Assembly: GCA_002838205.1 (NCBI GenBank)
Contig: CP017950.1
Coordinates: 1,680,858 to 1,744,857 of the forward strand
Direction of reading: 5' to 3'
Length of the DNA: 64,000 nucleotides
From: Tenericutes bacterium MZ-XQ
GTDB lineage: Bacteria; Bacillota_I; Bacilli_A; Acholeplasmatales; Acholeplasmataceae
Shown: one piece after another, positions 17,635 through 27,287 of the stretch
Layout of the letters: each line of letters starts with the position of its first letter
Position numbering within the stretch: position 1 is the first letter of the stretch
The notes under the pieces: generated by a model
Database searches by the model: none
What the model was told of the DNA's origin: nothing
The model's input: only the letters and a program-made list of their open reading frames with translations
Made by a program: the position numbers and the translations under genes

Positions 17635-19887
17635 TTATGAAGAAGCATATGGTGTTGCAGTACCATCTTTAATAGCATTTATTAAGTCAAGAATGGCTTG
17701 ATCTTTATAAAGGTCAGAAACTGCCAAGAAATAGTCAGGTTCTACGCCATACTCAATATCATTATATGTCCAGCCATCTACATCAGATCCTTCTCTATAA
17801 CTTAAGACATTTAAGCTGCTTAATTGATATATAGAGCCATCAGGTAATATAACAGGTATGATTGAACTTGCTCCACCACCTGACGTTGAGCCTATAATAG
17901 TTGCAATACCTTGATATTTTCCGATTGCAGCCATAAGGTTTGCTGCACTAAAGGTTACTTTTGATGTTAAAAAGTACCAATCGACGTTTTGTACTGCGTT
18001 TGTAGCTACTTCTACCCAATACGTTTGTTTTTCATTCGTCAGTGGATCTTGATAATTTACTTCTATAGGGTTTTCTGTTACGTATCCTAATACTCGGTAT
18101 AATGCACCTAAATTACCACCTGTATTATATGATAAATCGACAACAATATTTTCTATATTTGGATTTTCGATAAACATAGCTTCAATTGCATCTCTCATAT
18201 AATCGTCACTATCAACAACACTTTCATCATCATCTACAGATTTCGTTACAAATCCATCAAGATAGATGATTGCAGTGTTTTCAATGATTCGATATGGCGG
18301 AATATTTCCATCTGGCCATCTTGCATCAATTGCATCTTGAACTGAGAATAAAACATCATACCAAGATTTAACTCTAGGCCCTAAATCTAATATCGATAAA
18401 CTAGGTGTTTCACCTTCAACATCATCATAGACCGTTGTGTAAATCATTGATGAATGCAGTTCATCTAAGTTTTCTAATACAAAATCACTATATGCATTAT
18501 TTATTGTGCTTGTTGAAACACCTAAGAATCCTTGAACGTTTGCATAAAGTTGATCATAATACGTAACTACGCTATTGGTCTTTTTGAGACCATATAAATA
18601 ATCTAGAGTAAATGCAAACGCATCAAATGTTGCTAACTGAACATCTGCAGGTACTGATGTATCATTTGCTACACTTGTTCTAAATGTTTCTGGTTCTTCA
18701 CCAAATGCATAAATGCCTTTATAACCATCGACGTGATAATAAACATTATAATAGCTACTACCAGCAAATAATAGATTAATAATATGAATAGGCATGACAT
18801 ACGCCCCATCATCATAAATCATATCAAAACGGTAAGCATCTAAATCAAAGACAACTTGGTCACCATCTTCGATATACATTTCGTCTAAATACGATAATCC
18901 TTCAGAATAATTTGTACCGGTTGATTGAACATAACCACTAAAAAATGCCATATCATCTACAGTAATCGTGTTTTCTACGAAATCCAATAATGCTGTATAC
19001 GTATATGTCTCATCATCAAGAGGATCTTCAGTGTCATTATCATAAGTGACATCATAAGTCATGGTTAAGACTTGAGTTTCAGCATCAAATAAGTATTCAA
19101 TCTCATCAGAATAGACAAATCCATTCAACAAATTCATATAATCTTGTAAATTGACGTATGGTACATGCCCTTCATCTACATAATATGTCAGTAAAGTTCC
19201 ATTTGCGACTGTATATTCGTTTGTTGTAGATTCAAAAGGGAGTTCTACTTCACTTGTAATGACACTTTCAGTTTTTGCTTTAACAACTAAATCATAAGTA
19301 AATGTTAATCTTGTATCACCGTTTCTTGTATTAAGTGTCAAAGTAACTTGTTTATCTTCTCCACCGATTGGATTAGGAATAACAATGCCTCTTCTTGTGA
19401 TTGCAGTAGGATCAGATGATGACCATGATAATACAGTTCCATTTTCACCTTTGCTTGGTAGTTCAAGACTACTAGTCGTTACAACAAGTCCTTCGAAGCT
19501 GTCAAATGCTTCGATATCAAGCATAATCAGTTCTTCTTCGGTTGGCCCTTCAGGGATTTTTTCTTCCCAAAGTGCGAAAAGTGTTACATCTTCCGTGATG
19601 ACTGTCAAGAAATCAAACGCGACATTCTCATCGTCAAGGTACCAATAAACAAAATTGAATCCTTCTTTTTCTGGTGCCTGTGGCAGAGTAGCTGTCTTGT
19701 TTTCTTCAATTGTTTGAGAAGCAACTTCACCTCCTCCATTTGTATCAAATGTTACAACATAAGTAACTGGATCTACTGGATCAATAGGATCCTCAGGGGT
19801 TTCTTCAGGATCACATGCAACTAAAGTAAATATCAAAAGCAACATGAAGATACTAAAAGAAAACTTTTTTAAAAAAGTTTGGCTCAT
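17635..19887 (-). CDS. lipoprotein with InlB repeat, atrophied Ig domain and S41 peptidase-like domain
   Basis: 750 residues. The lipobox is TLVAC (C about 25). One Listeria-Bacteroides repeat follows (VTFDTNGGGEV...FNFVYWYL...LFALW, about 42-110). Next comes an atrophied bacterial Ig domain (VLSWSSSDPTAI, about 125-205). The C-terminal half is tail-specific protease-like (S41): NIVVDLSYNTGG near 580, KVTFSAANLMAA with the likely nucleophile serine, then GSTSGGGASS. The usual GKG lysine of CtpA is absent, so it is a tricorn/S41B-type enzyme or an inactive relative. It sits upstream of oppA and could supply peptides; that is inference. Confidence 0.85.
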   Translation of the reverse strand: MSQTFLKKFSFSIFMLLLIFTLVACDPEETPEDPIDPVDPVTYVVTFDTNGGGEVASQTIEENKTATLPQAPEKEGFNFVYWYLDDENVAFDFLTVITEDVTLFALWEEKIPEGPTEEELIMLDIEAFDSFEGLVVTTSSLELPSKGENGTVLSWSSSDPTAITRRGIVIPNPIGGEDKQVTLTLNTRNGDTRLTFTYDLVVKAKTESVITSEVELPFESTTNEYTVANGTLLTYYVDEGHVPYVNLQDYMNLLNGFVYSDEIEYLFDAETQVLTMTYDVTYDNDTEDPLDDETYTYTALLDFVENTITVDDMAFFSGYVQSTGTNYSEGLSYLDEMYIEDGDQVVFDLDAYRFDMIYDDGAYVMPIHIINLLFAGSSYYNVYYHVDGYKGIYAFGEEPETFRTSVANDTSVPADVQLATFDAFAFTLDYLYGLKKTNSVVTYYDQLYANVQGFLGVSTSTINNAYSDFVLENLDELHSSMIYTTVYDDVEGETPSLSILDLGPRVKSWYDVLFSVQDAIDARWPDGNIPPYRIIENTAIIYLDGFVTKSVDDDESVVDSDDYMRDAIEAMFIENPNIENIVVDLSYNTGGNLGALYRVLGYVTENPIEVNYQDPLTNEKQTYWVEVATNAVQNVDWYFLTSKVTFSAANLMAAIGKYQGIATIIGSTSGGGASSIIPVILPDGSIYQLSSLNVLSYREGSDVDGWTYNDIEYGVEPDYFLAVSDLYKDQAILDLINAIKDGTATPYASS

Positions 19888-19961
19888 GTATAAATTTCCT
19901 TTCTGCTATTCTTTTATACTATTTTAATCTTTTTTAGGAAAAAGTCAAAACTTTTCTACTA

Positions 19962-19998
19962 AAAAAAACTGCACAATGCTAAACATCGTACAGTTTTT
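19962..19998 (-). terminator. terminator of bcp-nifJ
   Basis: On the minus strand AAACTGTACGATG pairs with CATTGTGCAGTTT (two G-U pairs) around a short loop, followed by eight T. It lies directly after the nifJ stop. Confidence 0.85.
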
Positions 19999-20010
19999 AC
20001 TATTTTTTTA

Positions 20011-23000
20011 CTATTCTTGATCTAATGAGTAATCCATTGCAAGGTATCTTTGATACATCTTCCAACGTTTCTTAGCATCTTGCATATTCTTATCTAATAA
20101 TTCAGCAGCATGATCTGGGTTGATTTGTGCAAGTTGTGAGTATCTTGCTTCATTAAGTAGATAATCATGGTATTTATCCCATACCGGAGGTCTTGAGTCA
20201 ACTTGGAATGGATTCTTTCCTTCAGCTTCTCTTCTTGGATCGAATCTAAATGTTGGCCAATATCCACATTCAACAGCTAACTTACCTTGTTGAGCAGAAT
20301 TAGTTAAACCACCTTTAATACCGTGTTCGATACATGGTGAGTATGCGATAACGATTGATGGACCATCATAGCTTTCAGCTTCCTTCATTGCTTTAACAAC
20401 TTGAGCTTGTGAAGCACCTGAAGATACTTGAGCTACATAAACATGGCCATAGCTCATAGCGATTGCAGCTAAGTCTTTCTTCTTCGTATTCTTACCAGCA
20501 GCTGTAAACTTCGCAATTGATCCTGTAGGCGCTGATTTAGATGATTGACCACCAGTGTTTGAATAAACTTCAGTATCTAGTACTAAAATATTAACATCTT
20601 CGTTATTTGCCATAACATGGTCAATACCACCATAACCAATATCATAAGCCCAACCATCTCCACCAAGGATCCATTGTGAAATCTTCACAAAGTAATCTTT
20701 GATATCAAGTAAGTCTTTAGCATATGGTTTATCAATCTTTTCAAGTTCTTTAACCATTTCTGGTTTTAATCTTCTTGTGATTGAAGCATCTTTTCTATTT
20801 TCAATCCATTCTTTAGCTAATGCTTGAAGTGATTCAGGCATTTCACTCATATGGTCTGCTAATAATGTTTGTACTCTATCTCTTACAGTTTCATAAGCGA
20901 TTCTCATACCGAAACCAAACTCAGCATTATCTTCGAATAATGAGTTTGCCCATGCTGGACCAAAGCCTTCAGCATTTGTCGTATATGGAGTTGCAGGGAA
21001 TGATCCACCATAAATTGATGAACATCCTGTCGCGTTTGCAATCACTAAATGATCTCCATAAAGTTGAGTAAGTGCTTTAACATATGGTGTCTCACCACAA
21101 CCAGCACATGCTCCAGAGAATTCAAATAGAGGTTGTCTGAAACTTAAGTTCTTAGGATTGTTATCACCTAAGTCTTTATATGTAACTTCGTTGAAGAAAT
21201 AATTTGCAGTTTCTTGGCTACCTTTAGCAAGTTCATCACCAATTGGTACCATTGCAAGTGATTTTTCTTTTGTAGGACATACTTCAACACAGACACCACA
21301 TTCTGTACAATCAAGTGTAGATACTTGAATTGAGAATTTGTATCCTGCCATGTCTTTACCTTTAGCATCAATGAATTTTGCGCTTTCAGGTGCGTTTGCT
21401 GCTTCTTGATCATCTGCTAAGAATGATCTAATTACTCCATGTGGACATGCGAACACACATTGATTACATTGAATACAGTTTTCGCTTCTCCATTCAGGAA
21501 CGTAATTTGCAATACCGCGTTTTTCAAATGCAGAAGCACCATTTTCCATATGTGCATCTTCATAACCTAAGAATGCAGATACAGGAAGTGAATCACCTTC
21601 AATTGCGTTAACGATATCAGCGATTTTTTTAACGAAATCTGGACGGCTATCATGAGATGCTTCTACTTCATCAGTTAATGTTGCCCATTCAGCTTTAACA
21701 TCAACTTTAACGATGTTCTTATATCCAGCGTCAATTGCTTCTTCATTAAGTTTAACAATTGCATCACCTTTACGTCCATATGTTTTTTTAGCATATGATT
21801 TCATTAATTCATTTGCTTTTTCTGCGTCCATTAGGTGTTCATTCAACTTAAAGAATGCAGATTGCATAATTGTATTAATACGACGACCTAATCCAATTTC
21901 ATAAGCTAAGTCAACTGCATTGATGATATAGAAATTAGCTTTTTTAATTGCTAATTGGCGTTTAACTTTATTAGGTAATAACGTTTCAATATCTTCTGCA
22001 GGTGTTTGTGTATTTAGTAAGAATGTTCCACCTTGTTTCAATCCTTTTAACATATCATATTTTGTTAGATATGTATCAGTTGAACATGATACAAAGTTAG
22101 GATAATTAACTAAGTAAGTAGAACGAATAGGTTTGTCAGAAAATCTTAAGTGCATACGTGTTACACCACCAGCTTTTTTAGAGTCATATGACGCATAAGC
22201 TTGTGAGTATAAGTCAGTATTATCACCGATAATCTTAGTAATATTTTTAGAAGCCCCAACTGTACCATCAGAACCTAATCCGAAGAATAATAATTCTGTA
22301 GTGTTCGCATCAGTTAAGTCTAAATTCTTATCATAGGTAATCGATGTATGTGTGACATCATCATCAATACCAATAGTAAACTTGTCTTTTTGGGCACCAG
22401 CCATATTCTCAAATACTGAGACAACCATCGCTGGAGTTGTATCTTTAGATGATAATCCGTAAACACCACCTAAAATCATAGGTGCATCTTCTTTATCATA
22501 ATAAATAGATTTAACATCTAAGTATAATGGGTTGCCAGTTGCTCCTGGTTCCATTGTTCTGTCTAACACTGTAATTCTCTTAACAGTCTTAGGCATTTTG
22601 TCTAAGAAATATTTAGTGCTAAATGGTCTATATAAATGAACAGTTAGCAAACCAACCTTCTTACCTTTACCTACTAAATAATCAATAGATTGCTTAGCTG
22701 ATTCACACACAGAACCCATTGCGATCACAACATCAGTTGCATCTTTGTCACCATAATAAGTAAATGGTGCATAATCTCTACCAGTCACCTTAGAGATTTC
22801 TTGCATGTACTCATTAACGATATCAGGAACTTGTGCATAATGTGATGATTGTAATACTTTTGTTTGGAAGTAAACATCATCACTTTGAGCTGTACCACGA
22901 GTTACAGGTCTTTCAGGATTTAATCCTTTTTGTCTGAACTTCGCAACAGCTTCTCTATCTAATAATCGATCAAATACTTCATAATCTAAAACTTCGATTG

Positions 23001-23550
23001 ATTGAACTTCGTGTGATGTTCTAAATCCATCAAAGAAATGAACGAATGGAATACTTGACTTGATTGCTGCTAAATGTGCAATACCGCCTAAATCCATTGA
23101 AGACTGAACAGATGTAGATGCTAAGAATGCAAATCCTGTTTGTCTTGCTGCCATAACATCTTGATGATCACCAAAGATTGATAGTGCTTGAGCAGCAATA
23201 GATCTAGCCGCAACATGAATAACACCTGGTAACATTTGACCAGCGATTTTATACATGTTAGGTATCTTTAATAATAAACCTTGTGATGCAGTATATGTTG
23301 TAGTCAATACTCCCATTTGTAATGACCCGTGCACTGTACCAGCAGCGCCTGCCTCACTTTGCATTTCGATAATCTTCACAGGCATGCCGAATAAATTCTT
23401 TTTACCTGCAGAAGCCCAAAGGTCAACGTATTGTGCCATTGGTGAGGATGGTGTAATTGGATATATACCAGCAACTTCTGTAAATGCATATGAACAATAT
23501 GCTGCTGCTTCGTTACCATCCATTGATTTAATAACTTTTTTAGCTACCAT
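20011..23550 (-). CDS. nifJ: pyruvate:ferredoxin (flavodoxin) oxidoreductase
   Basis: 1179-residue single-chain enzyme that turns pyruvate and CoA into acetyl-CoA and CO2 with reduced ferredoxin or flavodoxin. Domain I carries GIYPITPSSPMA. Two ferredoxin-type clusters are bound by CIQCNQCVFACP (about 690) and CTECGVCVEVCP (about 747). The thiamine domain begins with GACAGCGETPYVKAL, and the TPP/metal loop is NTGGQSSKS. Length is normal. AGGAGG lies 8 bases before the ATG. It follows bcp by 24 bases. It points to strictly fermentative, oxygen-sensitive pyruvate metabolism. Confidence 0.97.
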   Translation of the reverse strand: MVAKKVIKSMDGNEAAAYCSYAFTEVAGIYPITPSSPMAQYVDLWASAGKKNLFGMPVKIIEMQSEAGAAGTVHGSLQMGVLTTTYTASQGLLLKIPNMYKIAGQMLPGVIHVAARSIAAQALSIFGDHQDVMAARQTGFAFLASTSVQSSMDLGGIAHLAAIKSSIPFVHFFDGFRTSHEVQSIEVLDYEVFDRLLDREAVAKFRQKGLNPERPVTRGTAQSDDVYFQTKVLQSSHYAQVPDIVNEYMQEISKVTGRDYAPFTYYGDKDATDVVIAMGSVCESAKQSIDYLVGKGKKVGLLTVHLYRPFSTKYFLDKMPKTVKRITVLDRTMEPGATGNPLYLDVKSIYYDKEDAPMILGGVYGLSSKDTTPAMVVSVFENMAGAQKDKFTIGIDDDVTHTSITYDKNLDLTDANTTELLFFGLGSDGTVGASKNITKIIGDNTDLYSQAYASYDSKKAGGVTRMHLRFSDKPIRSTYLVNYPNFVSCSTDTYLTKYDMLKGLKQGGTFLLNTQTPAEDIETLLPNKVKRQLAIKKANFYIINAVDLAYEIGLGRRINTIMQSAFFKLNEHLMDAEKANELMKSYAKKTYGRKGDAIVKLNEEAIDAGYKNIVKVDVKAEWATLTDEVEASHDSRPDFVKKIADIVNAIEGDSLPVSAFLGYEDAHMENGASAFEKRGIANYVPEWRSENCIQCNQCVFACPHGVIRSFLADDQEAANAPESAKFIDAKGKDMAGYKFSIQVSTLDCTECGVCVEVCPTKEKSLAMVPIGDELAKGSQETANYFFNEVTYKDLGDNNPKNLSFRQPLFEFSGACAGCGETPYVKALTQLYGDHLVIANATGCSSIYGGSFPATPYTTNAEGFGPAWANSLFEDNAEFGFGMRIAYETVRDRVQTLLADHMSEMPESLQALAKEWIENRKDASITRRLKPEMVKELEKIDKPYAKDLLDIKDYFVKISQWILGGDGWAYDIGYGGIDHVMANNEDVNILVLDTEVYSNTGGQSSKSAPTGSIAKFTAAGKNTKKKDLAAIAMSYGHVYVAQVSSGASQAQVVKAMKEAESYDGPSIVIAYSPCIEHGIKGGLTNSAQQGKLAVECGYWPTFRFDPRREAEGKNPFQVDSRPPVWDKYHDYLLNEARYSQLAQINPDHAAELLDKNMQDAKKRWKMYQRYLAMDYSLDQE

Positions 23551-23574
23551 AAATACTTCCTCCTGATTCTAGTA

Positions 23575-24030
23575 TTAAGTTAATACTTCTAAAATCTCAG
23601 CTGCATTCTCTTTTGGAGATGCCTTTTCAAACACGTGAGTAATAACGCCTTCTTCATTTAAAATAAATGTTGAACGATTTACACCCATATATTTTCTACC
23701 GTACATGCTTTTTTCAACATATACTCCGAAATATGAACATACTTTTACATCCTCATCACTTAATAAGATAAACGGTAAGTCATAGTCTTCAACAAACTTT
23801 TTATGACTTTTTACGCTATCTTTGGAAATCCCAATGACGACGATATCTTTTTCTTTGAATTGATCATATGAATCTCTAAATGCACAGGCTTGTGCTGTAC
23901 ATCCTGAAGTATTATCTTTTGGATAAAAATAAATCACTACTTTTTTTCCTAAATAATCTTTTAAGCTATGTGTTTCTCCATAAGCATCAGGCAAAGAAAA
24001 ATCCTGAACTTTTGTTCCTACCTTTAACAT
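23575..24030 (-). CDS. bcp: Bcp/PrxQ-type peroxiredoxin
   Basis: 151 residues. The motif GCTAQACAFRD holds the peroxidatic C44 and resolving C49, the CX4C pattern of atypical 2-Cys PrxQ. It reduces peroxides with thioredoxin-like partners. The ATG at 24030 has GGAGG upstream; a longer frame from 24072 lacks one. It lies 24 bases before nifJ, probably protecting that oxygen-sensitive enzyme in one transcript. A TATAAT box lies near 24071-24076 (minus). Confidence 0.93.
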   Translation of the reverse strand: MLKVGTKVQDFSLPDAYGETHSLKDYLGKKVVIYFYPKDNTSGCTAQACAFRDSYDQFKEKDIVVIGISKDSVKSHKKFVEDYDLPFILLSDEDVKVCSYFGVYVEKSMYGRKYMGVNRSTFILNEEGVITHVFEKASPKENAAEILEVLT

Positions 24031-24138
24031 AGTTAACCTCCATTTTTGATATGAGCATTTCCCACATTTCATTATAACGCATTTGGAGGTTTTTTTTAAG
24101 GGTTTCTCGAAATTTCACATATATTTAATAAAGTTTAA

Positions 24139-24154
24139 AAAGTTTATAAACTTT
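24139..24154. promoter_or_regulatory. 16-bp perfect palindrome upstream of bcp
   Basis: AAAGTTTATAAACTTT is its own reverse complement. It lies about 65 bases upstream of the bcp -10 box and just after the tRNA-Leu terminator. It could be an operator of a redox or peroxide regulator, but it does not match the PerR or Rex consensus as I know them. Confidence 0.3.
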
Positions 24155-24163
24155 AGGATTTCA

Positions 24164-24187
24164 AATAAAAAAACGACAATGTCGCTT
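24164..24187 (-). terminator. terminator of tRNA-Leu
   Basis: On the minus strand AAGCGAC and GTCGTTT form a stem (one G-U pair) around a 3-base loop, followed by a run of T. Confidence 0.8.
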
Positions 24188-24199
24188 CTTTTGAGTAAT

Positions 24200-24284
24200 T
24201 GGTGCGGGTGACAGGAGTTGAACCTGCACGCCGTAAGGCGCTAGATCCTAAGTCTAGTGCGTCTGCCAATTTCGCCACACCCGC
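24200..24284 (-). tRNA. tRNA-Leu (anticodon UAG)
   Basis: Acceptor GCGGGTG pairs with CACCCGC, the discriminator is A, and CCA is encoded. The anticodon loop is CTTAGGA in a CTAGA/TCTAG stem, and a long variable arm typical of leucine tRNA is present (GCGCCTTACGGCGT). Confidence 0.97.
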
Positions 24285-24340
24285 GCAAAAAGAATTATAC
24301 CTTTTTTTTAGAAAAGTGTCAATTCTTTTTTGAAATAATC

Positions 24341-25906
24341 TTAGATTTTTAATTTTCTCTTTCTATATATATACGAAGAAAGAACAATGAGTCCGCAAAT
24401 TGGAATGATTCCTAATAAATATAACATATTAAACCCCGGTTCGTCAACAACATCTATGAGAACACGTGTTTGATATGTTTGATCATCAACTTGATAGTTC
24501 ATATATACATAATAAGCACCTGATTTACTTGCTCTATGTTCATATTCGTTATGATCTATAGATATATTTGTAGCTGTTACACCTTCACTTTCTAGTGTCT
24601 GTGATAACCAAGTTATAATATCCTCTGCTGACTTTATTTGAGTTGGTGTTGTTGTAATGATATATGAATCGTTCACATTAAACTCCGGTCCTCGGTTATC
24701 AATTACATGAATATAAATGTCTTTTGTCGATGTATTTCCTGATGTATCTTTGGCAGATACGGTCATCATATAGATGCCTGGTTCAGTGTTTAGCAAATAT
24801 CCATCATGAGATATACGAATGCTAGATAGATTAACTCCGACATCATCGGTGATCACATAATAACCTAGAATTTGTTCGTGAGTTAAAGGTGTATCTCCTA
24901 CATACAAGTAAATTTGCGATGAGCCTCTTATAATAGGTCCTTGATTATCATATAGTTCTACATCAAACGTTTGTGAAGTATGATTCAAACTTGAATCAGT
25001 AACATCGACAGTTATCTGATAGATCCCTACAGTTGTAGCTGATGTATAAGTATCATACGTAATAGCTAAATGTTCATGTGATAAAACATCAACATTATCT
25101 GTAACACTTATGTATGATGTTAATGTGTTGACATCAACTTTATCAGATAAAGGTATCCTTATTGGTTCAGATAAAGATAGCACCGGTGCAGTTAAATCTT
25201 CAACTAAAACAGATAAAATGTATTGCTTTGTTATATTGTTGAAAGTTGCTTCATAAATCATTTCATAATTTCCAGGCAAGCGATCACTTTGACTATAAGT
25301 ATCATAAGAAAGTTGCTTAGATAGATTTAATCCTGATGGTGATTGTGCTGTAATATATGAAGAGATGGTTTCTGTTGTTAAAAGATTATCGTAGTTTATT
25401 TTTATTTGCCCATAATATTTTAAGACATCATTAGGATCAATAAATGGTTCAAAACCAGCGAAATCTTGATAGGTACCTTCATATAAAATGATTTCATATG
25501 GTGCAACAAAATTTGAAGCATCTAAATGCAAAATCTCGATTAAAAGATAATCATCATTTGGTGTAAATTCAATATAAACTCTTTCATTAACTTCATCTTT
25601 TTGATAAGCCAAAGGCATGGGGTTTGCAGCATTCACATAAGTTATTTCGGCTTCTAATGTTTGTATTTCGTCATACCAAACAGAAACAGCCTGTCTACTC
25701 ATCACAAGCGTATAGGTTGGTCCATTATTAATTTTAAACTCTGTGTTACTTTGATAGACATTTGGTTCATTACCAACTTCAAATAATGTTGAAACATCTA
25801 AATAATTTTTTCCAATAGGAAGCGTTTCAACTGTTGCATAACTTTCTCCGTGCAATAAGATTAAACTTAAACAAATCATTGTAATAAAAATAAATATTTT
25901 TTTCAT
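24341..25906 (-). CDS. surface protein with tandem Ig-like domains and C-terminal anchor
   Basis: 521 residues. A cleavable signal peptide (about 1-24) and a C-terminal membrane helix (about 495-513) followed by RKRKLKI give a type I membrane topology. From about 240 there are two or three Ig-like units of about 85 residues, of the kind seen in DUF5011/Cry22-like proteins, with linkers such as DNQGPII and DNRGPEF and the repeating VTVSAKDTSGN/VDVTDSSLN strand. No catalytic motif. It is flanked by tRNA genes on the same strand. Role probably structural or adhesive. Confidence 0.75.
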   Translation of the reverse strand: MKKIFIFITMICLSLILLHGESYATVETLPIGKNYLDVSTLFEVGNEPNVYQSNTEFKINNGPTYTLVMSRQAVSVWYDEIQTLEAEITYVNAANPMPLAYQKDEVNERVYIEFTPNDDYLLIEILHLDASNFVAPYEIILYEGTYQDFAGFEPFIDPNDVLKYYGQIKINYDNLLTTETISSYITAQSPSGLNLSKQLSYDTYSQSDRLPGNYEMIYEATFNNITKQYILSVLVEDLTAPVLSLSEPIRIPLSDKVDVNTLTSYISVTDNVDVLSHEHLAITYDTYTSATTVGIYQITVDVTDSSLNHTSQTFDVELYDNQGPIIRGSSQIYLYVGDTPLTHEQILGYYVITDDVGVNLSSIRISHDGYLLNTEPGIYMMTVSAKDTSGNTSTKDIYIHVIDNRGPEFNVNDSYIITTTPTQIKSAEDIITWLSQTLESEGVTATNISIDHNEYEHRASKSGAYYVYMNYQVDDQTYQTRVLIDVVDEPGFNMLYLLGIIPICGLIVLSSYIYRKRKLKI

Positions 25907-25960
25907 GTTTTTATTCCTCCTATTTCATACTATTGAAATAAAAGGTTTTTTACTTTAAAA

Positions 25961-25986
25961 AGAAAAAAGAAACGACAGGTCGCTTC
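25961..25986 (-). terminator. terminator of the tRNA-His/tRNA-Gln unit
   Basis: On the minus strand GAAGCG and CGTTTC pair (one G-U) around a 6-base loop, followed by TTTTTTCTTTTT. Confidence 0.75.
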
Positions 25987-25999
25987 TCTAACTTTTAAA

Positions 26000-26073
26000 T
26001 GGCAGGCCCAGCTGGATTTGAACCAACGATGAGGGAGTCAAAGTCCCTTGCCTTACCCCTTGGCTATGGGCCT
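26000..26073 (-). tRNA. tRNA-Gln (anticodon UUG)
   Basis: Acceptor AGGCCCA pairs with TGGGCCT, the discriminator is G, and CCA is encoded. The anticodon loop is CTTTGAC in a GGGA/TCCC stem. Confidence 0.96.
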
Positions 26074-26084
26074 AAATGCTATTA

Positions 26085-26161
26085 TGGGGCGACCGAAGGG
26101 AATCGAACCCTCGAATGTCGGGACCACAACCCGATGCGTTAACCACTTCGCCACGGTCGCC
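26085..26161 (-). tRNA. tRNA-His (anticodon GUG)
   Basis: Acceptor GCGACCG pairs with CGGTCGC, with the extra 5' G (position -1) opposite C73 that marks histidine tRNAs. CCA is encoded. The anticodon loop is TTGTGGT. It is 11 bases upstream of tRNA-Gln and probably shares its transcript. Confidence 0.96.
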
Positions 26162-26288
26162 ATATCATAGCGCAATTTCTATTATACAATAAATTTCATA
26201 TTTGTAAAGTGAAATAATGTAATTTTTTTATTTTAGTTGTATATTTATAAATTATCGTGTATCATACTTTACGAAAGGTGTGATATAC

Positions 26289-27260
26289 ATGATGAAATGG
26301 ATAGGTAGATCCATCTATGTGCTTGCAATTGTATTTATTTCAGTTGTAGTATTTAGATTAGCATATACTGCGAAACTACAAGAATATTATGATGGTGAGA
26401 TTAGAGAAAATAGAGACGATGATGAAACTTTACTTAAGGGATTAATGACATCTCTTACGATTGATTATTATCGTGAAACTCCAAAAGTTTATGAATACAT
26501 CAGTGACGAAGGCGATTATCAATTTAATTTATCTGCTTATGCTATTGGTATTTCTTATGGAGAAGAAAAATACGATGGTTTAATGTTTGTGATTAATAAT
26601 ATTAAGATCACTGAAAACGATGAACTCATCGATAACCCTATTATAAGAATGTCAGTAACTTTATCTCATCAAACACTCTTGGTTAATGAAGAGTATCAAA
26701 ACAATGGCAGCATTATTTATGATCCTATATTAAAGTTTAGTATTTACAATGTTCCTGCATTATTTTTATTTGATGCTGTAAATTATATGTTGATTCAAAA
26801 CGATGATGAAAATGCTGAACCTGAGTATGCAACTATCGAGACTTTAACACTAGAGTATTCTAATGGCGAAACAAATGATAATGGCAGTTATGTTTTTGAT
26901 GAAATCCCATTCTTTGTTGCTTCTACTACTGAATATAGAGATGCTGTACACGACGATCATAAAGATAGCAATTTTGCGATCGATCCTGAATCTTATCGTT
27001 TAAGTGATGACTTTGGTGATGATGGTCTTACAGAAGATGATATCATTCAGTTTAATTTAGTTACCGAAAAAGACGATTTATCAGGATATAATGGTGTGAT
27101 GTGGAGAATCATGTTTATTTATGGTTTAGTTGTACTCATGATTACTTATTTCTTATTCTTCCATAAATATGTAAGACAAAGAATGCGAATGAAACAAGAA
27201 AAGGAAGTTAAAGTATCCAATCAAGCAATCTTTAAAGATGATGTTGAAGACGAAAAGTAA
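26289..27260 (+). CDS. bitopic membrane protein of unknown function
   Basis: 323 residues with one helix near 6-22 and another near 270-290, and an acidic domain of about 240 residues between them, predicted outside the cell. The C-terminal tail is basic and cytoplasmic. I recognise no family. The ATG at 26289 has GAAAGGTG 8 bases upstream; a GTG at 26280 overlaps that site and is less likely. The stop codon lies in the loop of its own terminator hairpin. Confidence 0.7.
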   Translation: MMKWIGRSIYVLAIVFISVVVFRLAYTAKLQEYYDGEIRENRDDDETLLKGLMTSLTIDYYRETPKVYEYISDEGDYQFNLSAYAIGISYGEEKYDGLMFVINNIKITENDELIDNPIIRMSVTLSHQTLLVNEEYQNNGSIIYDPILKFSIYNVPALFLFDAVNYMLIQNDDENAEPEYATIETLTLEYSNGETNDNGSYVFDEIPFFVASTTEYRDAVHDDHKDSNFAIDPESYRLSDDFGDDGLTEDDIIQFNLVTEKDDLSGYNGVMWRIMFIYGLVVLMITYFLFFHKYVRQRMRMKQEKEVKVSNQAIFKDDVEDEK

Positions 27261-27276
27261 ATTTTCGTCTTTTTTC
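27248..27276 (+). terminator. terminator overlapping the stop codon of the 323-residue gene
   Basis: AGACGAAAA (27248-27256) and TTTTCGTCT (27262-27270) form a perfect 9-bp stem. The 5-base loop contains part of the TAA stop, and a T-run follows. Confidence 0.85.
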
Positions 27277-27287
27277 TTTTTTAACAA

